Assembly: GCA_028821635.1 (NCBI GenBank)
Contig: JAPPDO010000080.1
Location: 1-9,877 of the forward strand
Length of the DNA stretch: 9,877 nt
Source: Ekhidna sp.
Lineage (GTDB): Bacteria > Bacteroidota > Bacteroidia > Cytophagales > Cyclobacteriaceae
Direction of reading: 5' to 3'
The notes below the pieces were generated by a model. The model was given only the letters and a program-made list of their open reading frames with translations, had not been told where the DNA came from and did no database searches. The position numbers and the translations under genes were made by a program. Below are positions 1-5,560 of this stretch, one piece after another; position 1 is the first letter of the stretch, and each line of letters begins with the position of its first letter.

Positions 1-55
1 GCACACTGGCAAGTGTTACGATAACATCGGCAACCCTCACCATTACCGATGACGA
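1..55 (+). repeat. Intragenic direct repeat, copy 1 (Calx-beta-like unit end)
   Basis: These 55 bases recur without a mismatch at 349-403, an offset of 348 bp (116 codons, in frame). The element encodes the terminal beta strands of a Calx-beta-like domain (ASVTITSATLTITDDD). It may continue to the left of the window. Such near-identical units point to recent duplication or conversion inside the adhesin gene. Confidence 0.95.
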
Positions 56-953
56 TGCCACGCCTACTGCCATTGCTCTGACACTTGACGCCGACACCAT
101 CTCCGAAGGAGACGGGGCAACCGATGTGGAGGTCACCGCCACCGTCGGCGGAACCACCCGCTGGGGAACGGCTCAAACCGTCCGTATCACGGTTGCCGGC
201 AGCGGCAGTGACAACGTCGTCGGCTTTACCGATGTCTCACCTTTTAACCTCACTATCCCGGCCGGTGAAGCGACCGCTACGGCAGCTTTTACACTGACAC
301 CAAGCAATAACATCATCAACGATAATAATGAAACCGTTACGGTTTCAGGCACACTGGCAAGTGTTACGATAACATCGGCAACCCTCACCATTACCGATGA
401 CGACACGCCCGCACCGCCTCCCAACGCTGCCCCGACCGTGATGAATGGGATTCCCGATCAGACAGCCACAGTGGGCACCATACTTCGTTACACCTTTCCG
501 GTAAGCACCTTCAGCGATGTCGACGGTGACGCACTGACCTACACCGCAGCACGGGGCAACGGCTTAGCCCTGCCCGACTGGCTGACCTTCAATGCCAATA
601 GCCGCACCTTCTCCGGCACCCCGCAGGCAGCCGATGCGGGCACACTCACCGTGAAAGTCACCGCCAGCGACGGCAACGGCGGCTTAGTCTCTGACTCCTT
701 TGACATCACGATAAGGGATAAGGCTCCGCTGGGGGCAGCCGATGCAGCGAAAGTGGTCATCTTTCCCAACCCTTCGGGTTGCTGCTTGGAGGTGCGGTCT
801 GTTGCCGAGGGTACGTTTAAAATAGTAAGCCTAAGCGGGAGACCGCTACTGAAAGGTGCCACCAACATAAAGGTAGACATAACTTCCTTAAAAAGCGGCC
901 TGTACCTCGTACAACTACCGGACGGGAGGTTGTTGAAGTTTGTGAGGAAGTAG
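1..953 (+). CDS. C-terminal part of a large secreted adhesin-like protein with T9SS type A sorting domain (5' end outside the window)
   Basis: The reading frame is open from base 3 to the TAG at 951-953 (316 residues) and enters from outside the window, so the start is not seen. In order it shows the end of one Calx-beta-like repeat (residues 1-18, ending TLTITDDD), a complete 116-residue Calx-beta-like repeat (about 19-134, again ending TLTITDDD), a PAPPPN linker, a cadherin/dystroglycan-type Ig domain (about 141-236, with PDQTATVG, DVDGDALTYTA, LPDWLTFN and FSGTP), and a C-terminal type A sorting domain (about 251-316, with VVIFPNPS and GLYLVQLPDGR). The family is known to be exported by the T9SS and anchored to or released from the cell surface, with the sorting domain cleaved off. 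Role in adhesion or matrix binding is inferred from the domains only. The region is visibly richer in G+C than the rest of the window. No partner gene is evident downstream. Confidence 0.9.
   Translation, partial: TLASVTITSATLTITDDDATPTAIALTLDADTISEGDGATDVEVTATVGGTTRWGTAQTVRITVAGSGSDNVVGFTDVSPFNLTIPAGEATATAAFTLTPSNNIINDNNETVTVSGTLASVTITSATLTITDDDTPAPPPNAAPTVMNGIPDQTATVGTILRYTFPVSTFSDVDGDALTYTAARGNGLALPDWLTFNANSRTFSGTPQAADAGTLTVKVTASDGNGGLVSDSFDITIRDKAPLGAADAAKVVIFPNPSGCCLEVRSVAEGTFKIVSLSGRPLLKGATNIKVDITSLKSGLYLVQLPDGRLLKFVRK
349..403 (+). repeat. Intragenic direct repeat, copy 2 (Calx-beta-like unit end)
   Basis: Second copy of the 55-bp sequence at 1-55, identical at every base; identity stops at 56/404. 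The spacing is an exact multiple of three, so gain or loss of one unit would keep the adhesin in frame. Confidence 0.95.
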
Positions 954-962
954 CAGGAACCA

Positions 963-1009
963 ACGACGAACCCCTTGCAGGTCTTTGAGACCTGCAAGGG
1001 GTTCGTTGT
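963..1009 (+). terminator. Long palindrome downstream of the adhesin gene (REP-like, probable terminator)
   Basis: Ten bases after the adhesin stop codon lies a near-perfect hairpin. The inner arms at 966-984 and 988-1006 are 19 bp and perfect, around a TTG loop. The stem extends to 963-1009 through one G-U pair (965/1007). There is no T-tract, so intrinsic termination would rest on the stem alone. Palindromes of this style (ACCTGC ... GCAGGT core) are, in my recollection, dispersed in many Bacteroidota genomes after genes, so REP-like repeat and transcript end are both plausible. Confidence 0.75.
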
Positions 1010-1318
1010 AAAATAAGTCAGGAATACTTAAAAGCATAAAGTCGTGATTGATGCAAATGTGCGGCCATCCGGGCCACCCGACCGGATCACAAACTACATC
1101 CGGAGAGGTGATTGAACAAACGAATAAAAAAAATAGCCGATATCATCATTTTTTTTGATTTTGTTTGAAATAATAGATGTGTTTGCTTACTCTTATAAAA
1201 ATTATTGGTATTAAATATTAATTATCTGATATGACAACGCTTAACAAACGACAACCGACTAGCCTTATTTCGGCAAAAAATAGCTTGAATAGAAAAATAT
1301 TCTTTTACCCCCACCTCC
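1010..1318. other. AT-rich intergenic stretch, no gene seen
   Basis: There is no supported coding region. An open frame begins at 1231 and runs into the lipoprotein gene, but its first 42 codons precede the signal peptide and look like untranslated leader. The stretch contains a GC-rich patch (1061-1103) with three copies of the hexamer ATCCGG or its complement CCGGAT (1067-1072, 1082-1087, 1098-1103). Strongly A/T-rich sequence follows up to the next gene. Confidence 0.6.
1084..1097 (+). repeat. 14-bp motif shared with 9809-9822
   Basis: GGATCACAAACTAC occurs here and again at 9809-9822 in the same orientation. Its ACAAACTAC part also appears, reverse-complemented (GTAGTTTGT), inside the hairpins at 1915-1923 and 2162-2170. 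It may be a fragment of a dispersed repeat family; function unknown. Confidence 0.4.
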
Positions 1319-1326
1319 TATTTTTG
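1319..1326 (+). promoter_or_regulatory. Candidate Bacteroidota -7 promoter box of the lipoprotein gene
   Basis: TATTTTTG fits the TAnnTTTG -7 consensus of Bacteroidota primary sigma factor promoters and would place the transcript start about 20-25 nt before the ATG at 1357. No TTG lies at the expected distance of about 19-21 nt upstream (the nearest, at 1285-1287, is 31 nt away), so only half of the promoter is supported. Confidence 0.3.
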
Positions 1327-1356
1327 TATTGTAAAACCAGAAAAAAACACCGCACC

Positions 1357-1925
1357 ATGAACAGACACACTTCAATGTTTAGACTGCCATACCTATTGTG
1401 TTTAGGTATGCTCATCCAATCCTGTATTACAGACGACGAAGCCCCTGTTGCAAGCATTATCGCCGCAAATACCTCCATACGTGTGTCGGCCGTTGCGGGA
1501 AACGATGAGGTAGCCATTGAGGCTTCAGGCACCGAGTGGGTCGTCGCCGAAGAGATTGACTGGTGGAGGCCGCCAAAGTGGACAACAATACACTACAGGT
1601 CTCTTATTATGAAAATCCCGATACCGAAGAGCGTTCAGGCACTGTCACAGCCACCATCAGCGATCAATCCGTAAATATTACCGTCACACAAGAGGCCGAT
1701 AAGCGACCTGCTTTTGCTTCTGATGCTGCAATAGCGGCGCAGACTTATGTGGAAAATGTAACAGATGTGATGCTTACGCTGCCCGAAGCTACCGGCGGCG
1801 GTGCACCGCTCACCTATAGCCTGACTCCGGCATCTCCGGCATTGCCAGACGGGCTGGACTTTGATGACATGACACGAGAGATTACGGGCATGCCCTCAGA
1901 TACCCTCTCTAGGTGTAGTTTGTAA
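1357..1925 (+). pseudogene. Broken surface lipoprotein gene with BACON-like and Ig-like domains
   Basis: The ATG at 1357 was chosen because it starts a type II signal peptide (hydrophobic YLLCLGMLIQS, cysteine at residue 23). ITDDEAP follows, an acidic segment like the Bacteroidota signal for surface display. A BACON-like domain follows (SIRVSAVAGNDEVAIEASG, then SYYENPDTEERSGTVTATIS and VNITVTQEA). It is split between two frames. The first frame continues as WWRPPKW after EEID, while the second resumes at 1563 as VEAAKVDNN. One missing G in the run at about 1561-1566 explains this and would restore DWVEAA. A cadherin-like Ig domain then begins (LPDGLDFDDMTREITGMPSDTLS). It is cut off at about 1907, where the 201-bp repeat enters and gives RCSL and a stop at 1923-1925. 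The remainder of the protein is not found downstream. The family is thought to bind carbohydrate or mucin; loss of function is inferred. Confidence 0.8.
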
Positions 1926-1933
1926 CTACACCT
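1911..1933 (+). repeat. Hairpin at the left end of repeat copy A
   Basis: AGGTGTAGTT and AACTACACCT form a perfect 10-bp stem around TGT. The same hairpin recurs at 2158-2180. The partial third copy at 2800-2823 keeps only the left arm, with one change, and half of the right arm. The position at the left boundary of each copy suggests a recombination or processing end. Confidence 0.85.
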
Positions 1934-1989
1934 TTATATTATATTTTATTTTATCTATCTCCTCGCCGAAAAAGCAACAAAACATATTA

Positions 1990-2024
1990 AAGCGTAGATG
2001 CGATCTACGATACAATCTACGCTT
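1990..2024 (+). repeat. Nested palindromes in repeat copy A
   Basis: The left arm CGTAGAT (1993-1999) can pair with ATCTACG at 2003-2009 (7 bp, GCG loop). It can also pair, in a longer 10-bp stem (1990-1999 with 2015-2024), with the second ATCTACG at 2016-2021 and its flanks. The two foldings exclude each other. The same arrangement is at 2237-2271. REP-like in character. Confidence 0.7.
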
Positions 2025-2107
2025 AGGCTGGGTGATTGGTATAGCCAAAGTGAATAAACCGAAAGGAACAGGTATGGCAATAGCATATCTTGTTATAAAT
2101 TTACTAC

Positions 2108-2153
2108 CCACTCAACAGGTAAAAAACAATCCTTGAACCAATAAAAATGACCC
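2108..2153. other. 46-bp spacer between the two 201-bp repeats
   Basis: This unique sequence is found once in the window. In the frame that is open in copy A it ends the short reading frame early (PTQQVKNNP then stop). It could be a remnant of the interrupted lipoprotein gene or of an older insertion; no homology is recognised. Its right end (AAAAATGACCCCTCTAGG with the start of copy B) resembles the 21-bp minisatellite units further right. Confidence 0.5.
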
Positions 2154-2398
2154 CTCTAGGTGTAGTTTGTAACTACACCTTTATATTATATTTTATTTTA
2201 TCTATCTCCTCGCCGAAAAAGCAACAAAACATATTAAAGCGTAGATGCGATCTACGATACAATCTACGCTTAGGCTGGGTGATTGGTATAGCCAAAGTGA
2301 ATAAACCGAAAGGAACAGGTATGGCAATAGCATATCTTGTTATAAATTTACTACTCGCTTATGCATTATTTACTGCATTTGAAACGCTATCTTATTGA
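2147..2398 (+). CDS. Doubtful small ORF over repeat copy B, with a hydrophobic C-terminus
   Basis: An 83-codon frame begins at the ATG just left of copy B and ends with TGA 12 bases before hicB. Its first half is a translation of the hairpins (VVCNYT, RRCDLRYNL) and is unlikely to be a protein. Its second half (GTGMAIAYLVINLLLAYALFTAF) looks like a membrane segment. In copy A the same frame lacks an ATG and diverges after INLL. I do not recognise the family. It may be a chance frame or the relic of a membrane protein gene captured in the repeat. Confidence 0.2.
   Translation: MTPLGVVCNYTFILYFILSISSPKKQQNILKRRCDLRYNLRLGWVIGIAKVNKPKGTGMAIAYLVINLLLAYALFTAFETLSY
2154..2354 (+). repeat. 201-bp direct repeat, copy B
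   Basis: Exact second copy of 1907-2107. Its hairpins are at 2158-2180 and 2237-2271. The sequence after 2354 differs from that after 2107, and copy B leads directly into the hicBA pair. With the partial copy at 2800-2823 it brackets the toxin-antitoxin genes. Perfect identity indicates a recent duplication, ongoing conversion, or an assembly artefact. Confidence 0.95.
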
Positions 2399-2410
2399 AA
2401 ACTATGTGAT

Positions 2411-2626
2411 ATGAAATTAACAGCACTTATAGAAAAGTCAGATGATGGTTGGTTTGTGGGACAATTAGAGGAATTGCCTGAGGTTCTGTCGCAGGGAAGA
2501 ACTGTTGAAGAGTTAAAATCGAATCTATTAGAGGCCTTTCATTTACTACTGGATTCTAATCGTAAAAGTATAGTACTGGAAAATAAAGGTAAAGAGGTTA
2601 TTCGAGAACGATTGGTGGTTGGATGA
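2411..2626 (+). CDS. hicB: HicB-family antitoxin, short form
   Basis: A 71-residue protein with the HicB N-terminal pattern: MKLTALIEKSDDGWFVGQL, then LPEVLSQGRTVEELKSNLLEAF (about residues 22-43). The fold is the partial RNase H-like domain that binds and masks the HicA toxin. The protein ends after about 70 residues, so it lacks the C-terminal ribbon-helix-helix or HTH DNA-binding domain of longer HicB proteins. If the operon is autoregulated, HicB alone would probably not do it. The antitoxin comes first, the reverse of E. coli hicAB. The stop TGA overlaps the hicA start (ATGA at 2623-2626), indicating translational coupling. No strong ribosome-binding site is visible before 2411. It is flanked on the left by repeat copy B. 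Confidence 0.88.
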   Translation: MKLTALIEKSDDGWFVGQLEELPEVLSQGRTVEELKSNLLEAFHLLLDSNRKSIVLENKGKEVIRERLVVG

Positions 2627-2808
2627 AGAGAAATGAATTCATCAAGTATCTGAAAAAGCATAACTGTATTTTGATGAGAGAGGGAGGCAATCATTCCATC
2701 TATAAGAATTTAACCAACCAAAAACAATCAGCCGTTGGCAGGCATCAGGAACTGTCCAACTTATTGTGTAAAAAGATTTGTAAACAACTTGAGATACCCC
2801 CCCTCTAG
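2623..2808 (+). CDS. hicA: HicA-family mRNA interferase toxin
   Basis: A 61-residue protein of typical HicA size, with MKRNEFIKYLKKHNC, the GGNHSIYKN motif carrying the presumed catalytic histidine (His24), and a GRHQELSNLL helix. The family folds like a double-stranded RNA-binding domain and cleaves mRNA when freed from HicB. The key residues look intact, so the toxin is probably active. It overlaps hicB by 4 nt. The last codon and the TAG stop (2806-2808) lie inside the partial repeat at 2800-2823. The C-terminus (IPPL) is therefore partly repeat-encoded, though close to what I would expect for the family. Confidence 0.88.
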   Translation: MKRNEFIKYLKKHNCILMREGGNHSIYKNLTNQKQSAVGRHQELSNLLCKKICKQLEIPPL

Positions 2809-2823
2809 GTGCAGTTTGTAACT
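2800..2823 (+). repeat. Partial third copy of the repeat's left end, after hicA
   Basis: These 24 bases match 2151-2174 with one difference (GTGCAG for GTGTAG). The match ends in the middle of the right hairpin arm. It gives the hicBA cassette 24-bp direct repeats on both sides and provides the stop codon of hicA. Confidence 0.85.
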
Positions 2824-2867
2824 CAGCCGGGAAGATAAAATATCTACTGAATTAGAAAAAATAACCC

Positions 2868-3160
2868 CTGACTGGACAAAAACGACTGCTAACCGGACTA
2901 AAATGAACGCTAACCGGACTAAAATGAACGCTAACCGGACTAAAATGAACGCTGACCGGACTAAAATAACCCCTGACTAGACTAAAATAACCCCGTCCTA
3001 GGCTAAAACAACCTCGTCCTAAACTAAAACAACCCTGTTCTAAACTAAAACAACCCCGTCCTAGACTAAAACAACCCCGTCCTAGACTAAAACAACCCCG
3101 TCCTAGAAGAAAATAACCTCGTCCTAGACTAAAATAACCCCGTCTTAGAGAAAATGACCG
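2868..3160. repeat. 21-bp minisatellite, 14 units
   Basis: Units start every 21 bp from 2868 to 3141; the last has 20 bp. The conserved core is GACTAAAAYRAMC. Units 2-4 (2889-2951) are identical to each other and have CTAACCGGACTAAAATGAAC. Units 7-14 mostly begin CGTCCTAGACTAAAA, and units 10 and 11 (3057-3098) are identical. Units 5-6 are intermediate. The order of subtypes in blocks fits slippage or unequal exchange. Read on the minus strand, the array stays open as seven-residue repeats (GRGCFSL / SVHFSPV). The differences between units change amino acids freely, so a protein is unlikely. Function unknown. Confidence 0.9.
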
Positions 3161-3248
3161 CTGAATAGTCCGCAAGGGTTTAATTCCATACTCGACCCAA
3201 AGTAGCATCACAAATCCGTAAGTTTACCGGCTAATATTCGGTAATGCT

Positions 3249-4328
3249 ATGAAAATCGTCTTTATCGTTCAGGGAGAAGGAAGGGGGCACTTGACACAAG
3301 CCATTTCTCTGTATCAGATACTCATAAAAAACGGACATGAGGTAGCGCATGTAATTGTGGGTAAAAGCAAAAGGAGGCAATTACCACAATTTTTTGAAGA
3401 TAACATTAAGGTGCCGATTACCCGGCTTGAGAGTCCCAATTTTATTGTAGACAAGCAAAATAAATCTGTGAGCATTTTTAAAACATTATTGGTCAATCTG
3501 TCTAGGATAAAGACTTTTCTAAGGAGTGTTGAGGAGATTGATAAAGTCGTAAAAAAAGAAAGGCCGGATGCGATTATCAATTTCTATGATTTCTTAGGCG
3601 GGCTCTATTTTTTGCTTAAAAAAGTAGAGGTTAAGCATATTGCTTTGGCCCATCAGTTTTTATTAAGCCACTCGGCTTTTGAATTCCCCAAAGGCCGCAT
3701 CTATGATCGATTCTCATTGTTGGCGGGGAATAAACTGGCAGGGTACAAAGCGCAGAGACTACTGTGCCTTTCATTTCAGCCGATGCAGGATGAACCCAAA
3801 AAGAGGCTTTTTGTCACACCCCCGCTGTTTAGGAAGGCCGTCAAGGAGGCAAAAAGCAGCCCGGGCGATCATTTTTTAGTTTATATCGTTAATCATGGGT
3901 ACGCAGATCAGGTAAAAGCCTTTCATTCAAAACATCCCGAGATTCCCATTCACTGCTTTTGGGATAAAAAGGATGCCCCTAAAGAATTGAAGGTTGATAA
4001 AAACCTAACATTTCATGTGCTTGATGAGACGAAGTTCATTGATTTTATGGCATCATGCTGCGGCTGCCTAGCCACTGCCGGCTTTGAATCTATATGCGAA
4101 GCCATGTATTTGGGAAAACCTGTTCTGATGGTTCCCGTAAAAGGGCACTACGAACAGTCCTGCAATGCCCTTGACGCACAAAAAGCCGGTGCCGGTATTT
4201 CCAATCAGGTTTTTGACTTAGATATCCTGTTAAATTATCTTCCTGATCACCAAGATGTGGCGGCTTCTTTTCAAAAATGGGCTGCCAAATCGGAACAGCT
4301 ATTTTTACAATTAATCACTGAGGAGTAG
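3249..4328 (+). CDS. Glycosyltransferase of the GT1/GT28 (GT-B fold) type
   Basis: A 359-residue protein. The N-terminal Rossmann domain starts KIVFIVQGEGRGHLTQAISL (glycine-rich loop with G-E-G-R-G-H, residues 9-14), as in MurG/GT28-like and related transferases. The C-terminal donor-binding domain (about 200-340) carries CLATAGFESICEAMYLGKPV and KGHYEQSCNALDAQKAGAG, the usual nucleotide-sugar-binding region. No signal peptide or clear membrane span is seen, so it is probably cytosolic or peripheral on the inner membrane. The acceptor and sugar cannot be told. The ATG at 3249 starts directly at the first beta strand. The gene stands alone: the minisatellite lies 88 bp upstream, and downstream it converges on the minus-strand phosphoribosyltransferase across 174 bp with no obvious terminator hairpin. 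Close relatives are often annotated only as glycosyltransferase family proteins. Confidence 0.85.
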   Translation: MKIVFIVQGEGRGHLTQAISLYQILIKNGHEVAHVIVGKSKRRQLPQFFEDNIKVPITRLESPNFIVDKQNKSVSIFKTLLVNLSRIKTFLRSVEEIDKVVKKERPDAIINFYDFLGGLYFLLKKVEVKHIALAHQFLLSHSAFEFPKGRIYDRFSLLAGNKLAGYKAQRLLCLSFQPMQDEPKKRLFVTPPLFRKAVKEAKSSPGDHFLVYIVNHGYADQVKAFHSKHPEIPIHCFWDKKDAPKELKVDKNLTFHVLDETKFIDFMASCCGCLATAGFESICEAMYLGKPVLMVPVKGHYEQSCNALDAQKAGAGISNQVFDLDILLNYLPDHQDVAASFQKWAAKSEQLFLQLITEE

Positions 4329-4502
4329 CATTAAACGAATAAACTCACCTGCACTAACTATCATCGAATAAGACGCTGCGGTAGTAACAAAGGGATAAGG
4401 CAGAAATCTTTTCCGGAAGTAGTCACCTATAAAGGCTCTTTTATTACATGCAATAGAAAATCAATCTGCCCGGTTTACTCTAAAACCTAATTCGTAAGAG
4501 GA

Positions 4503-4994
4503 TTATTCATTTAAAAATACACCCTCACCGGGTATTACCTCAACGTGTTCATTGATGGTGGTGGATAGCTCGTATCCTTTGTAGTTAGCATAAATAGGAA
4601 ACTTGCCATGTGTTCTAAGCACCAAGACTGCTGTTTCTACTTTTCTGACTTTCATCGGTAAAATTCTTGACAAACTAAAAGCCAGCGTTCTTCCGGTATT
4701 TAAAACATCATCACAAAGAATGATCGATGTTCCTTCCAACTCAGAAATGCCTGCATCTAGTGAAATCTCTTCGTTAAAGGGATTTCCTTTGTCAAGTAAA
4801 AGAGTGTAACAAGTGGATTTTTTACCTGAAATTTCAGAAAGAGTGAGTTCAATGTTTTCAGCTAGCTTTCTCCCTCCACTATCAACGCCAATCAATGCAA
4901 TCCTCTCTTCCATATTGTTTTCATAAACCTGATAAGCCATTCGCTGAATGATCTGATCTACTTTGGAAGAAGAGAGGATTTGATTAGCCCTCAT
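4503..4994 (-). CDS. PyrR-like phosphoribosyltransferase family protein
   Basis: A 163-residue protein. The PRPP-binding motif is clear (IILCDDVLNTGRT, residues 91-103, with the acidic pair D95-D96). An earlier loop GVDSGGRKLA (36-45) fits the pyrophosphate-binding loop of type I phosphoribosyltransferases. The C-terminal part (AVLVLRTHGKFPIYANYKG) is laid out like PyrR, where a DRGHRELPI-type segment stands, but the DRGH residues are replaced by LRTH. It may therefore be a PyrR paralogue rather than the classical uracil phosphoribosyltransferase/attenuation protein. The substrate base cannot be decided. It lies 2 bp downstream of the Lrp-type gene, so the two are almost certainly co-transcribed. 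Confidence 0.82.
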   Translation of the reverse strand: MRANQILSSSKVDQIIQRMAYQVYENNMEERIALIGVDSGGRKLAENIELTLSEISGKKSTCYTLLLDKGNPFNEEISLDAGISELEGTSIILCDDVLNTGRTLAFSLSRILPMKVRKVETAVLVLRTHGKFPIYANYKGYELSTTINEHVEVIPGEGVFLNE

Positions 4995-4996
4995 GC

Positions 4997-5479
4997 TTAG
5001 GGTATAGGTATTACCTTACTATCTTTAAATGTGGATAAGATCACCATCGACTGCAAACTATCTACCACGTCAATTTCAGAGACTTTTTCCATCATGAGTT
5101 TCTGATACGATTGAATATCACTTGAAATTATTTTAAGGATAAAATCACAGGATCCGGTAACATGGTGACACTCAATCACTTCCGGGATTTTATTAATCTT
5201 TGATAGAAATGAATCAATATTGCTTTTGTTATGACCCTTCAAAGAAATCTGAACAAACGTATGCACGTCAAGACCAACTTTTTTCATGTCTAGTTTTGCA
5301 TGGTAGCTGTTGATGATTCCCGAAGCTTCCATTTTCTTTACCCGCTCAAGTGTAGGTGCAGGAGATAATCCAATGTCTTTTGACAACTGAGAATTTGTGA
5401 TTTTGGCATTTGATTGTAAAATATCAAGAATTTTTCTATCAGTGCCGTCTATTTTAACTTTTGATGCTTTTATTTTCAT
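4997..5479 (-). CDS. Lrp/AsnC-family transcriptional regulator
   Basis: A 160-residue protein of standard Lrp length. The N-terminal winged HTH (about residues 11-60) reads DGTDRKILDILQSNAKITN and QLSKDIGLSPAPTLERVKKM. A linker and a RAM/AsnC effector domain follow (about 68-150, with PEVIECHHVTGSCDFILKI). Members form dimers and octamers and respond to amino acids or related small molecules; the effector here is unknown. The start at 5479 is the first Met of the family N-terminus. The promoter region is very AT-rich. TAATTTTG on the minus strand (5553-5546) fits the -7 consensus 67 nt upstream, but no TTG is at the right distance. An 11-bp inverted repeat (5561-5571 / 5629-5639) lies just beyond it. 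The downstream phosphoribosyltransferase is in the same operon. Confidence 0.92.
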   Translation of the reverse strand: MKIKASKVKIDGTDRKILDILQSNAKITNSQLSKDIGLSPAPTLERVKKMEASGIINSYHAKLDMKKVGLDVHTFVQISLKGHNKSNIDSFLSKINKIPEVIECHHVTGSCDFILKIISSDIQSYQKLMMEKVSEIDVVDSLQSMVILSTFKDSKVIPIP

Positions 5480-5560
5480 TATTATATTTAATTTATTAGT
5501 CTCTTATTATTATTTACAATGACTATAAAACTTTAATTATTACCTCAAAATTAACAATCT

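Larger units (their letters stand above)
1907..2107 (+). repeat. 201-bp direct repeat, copy A
   Basis: All 201 bases are identical to 2154-2354 (offset 247). It starts at CTCTAGG and ends at TTACTAC. It begins inside the Ig domain of the lipoprotein gene and truncates it. It contains two palindromic segments (1911-1933 and 1990-2024) and the left part of a short open frame that is complete only in copy B. No transposase is encoded. Confidence 0.95.

Noticed and set aside
1231..1356. N-terminal extension of the lipoprotein frame from the ATG at 1231
   Set aside because: The extension precedes a complete lipoprotein signal peptide starting at 1357 and contains the candidate -7 promoter box, so it is leader sequence.
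1895..2826. Possible 5-bp target duplication CTCAG at 1895-1899 and 2822-2826
   Set aside because: Five bases are not significant, the left site is 7 bp away from the repeat boundary, and the lipoprotein frame does not resume after the right site.
2868..3160. CRISPR-like array
   Set aside because: The units are contiguous with no unique spacers, 21 bp is too short for a repeat-spacer pair, and no cas gene is present.
2852..3211. Minus-strand 119-codon frame of seven-residue repeats (GRGCFSL / SVHFSPV)
   Set aside because: It is only the translation of the 21-bp minisatellite. The frame stays open because 21 is a multiple of three. Unit-to-unit base changes alter residues freely (C/Y, G/E, R/Q), showing no protein-level constraint.
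4329..4502. Expected bidirectional terminator between the converging glycosyltransferase and phosphoribosyltransferase genes
   Set aside because: No stem-loop of convincing length was found in these 174 bases, so none is called.
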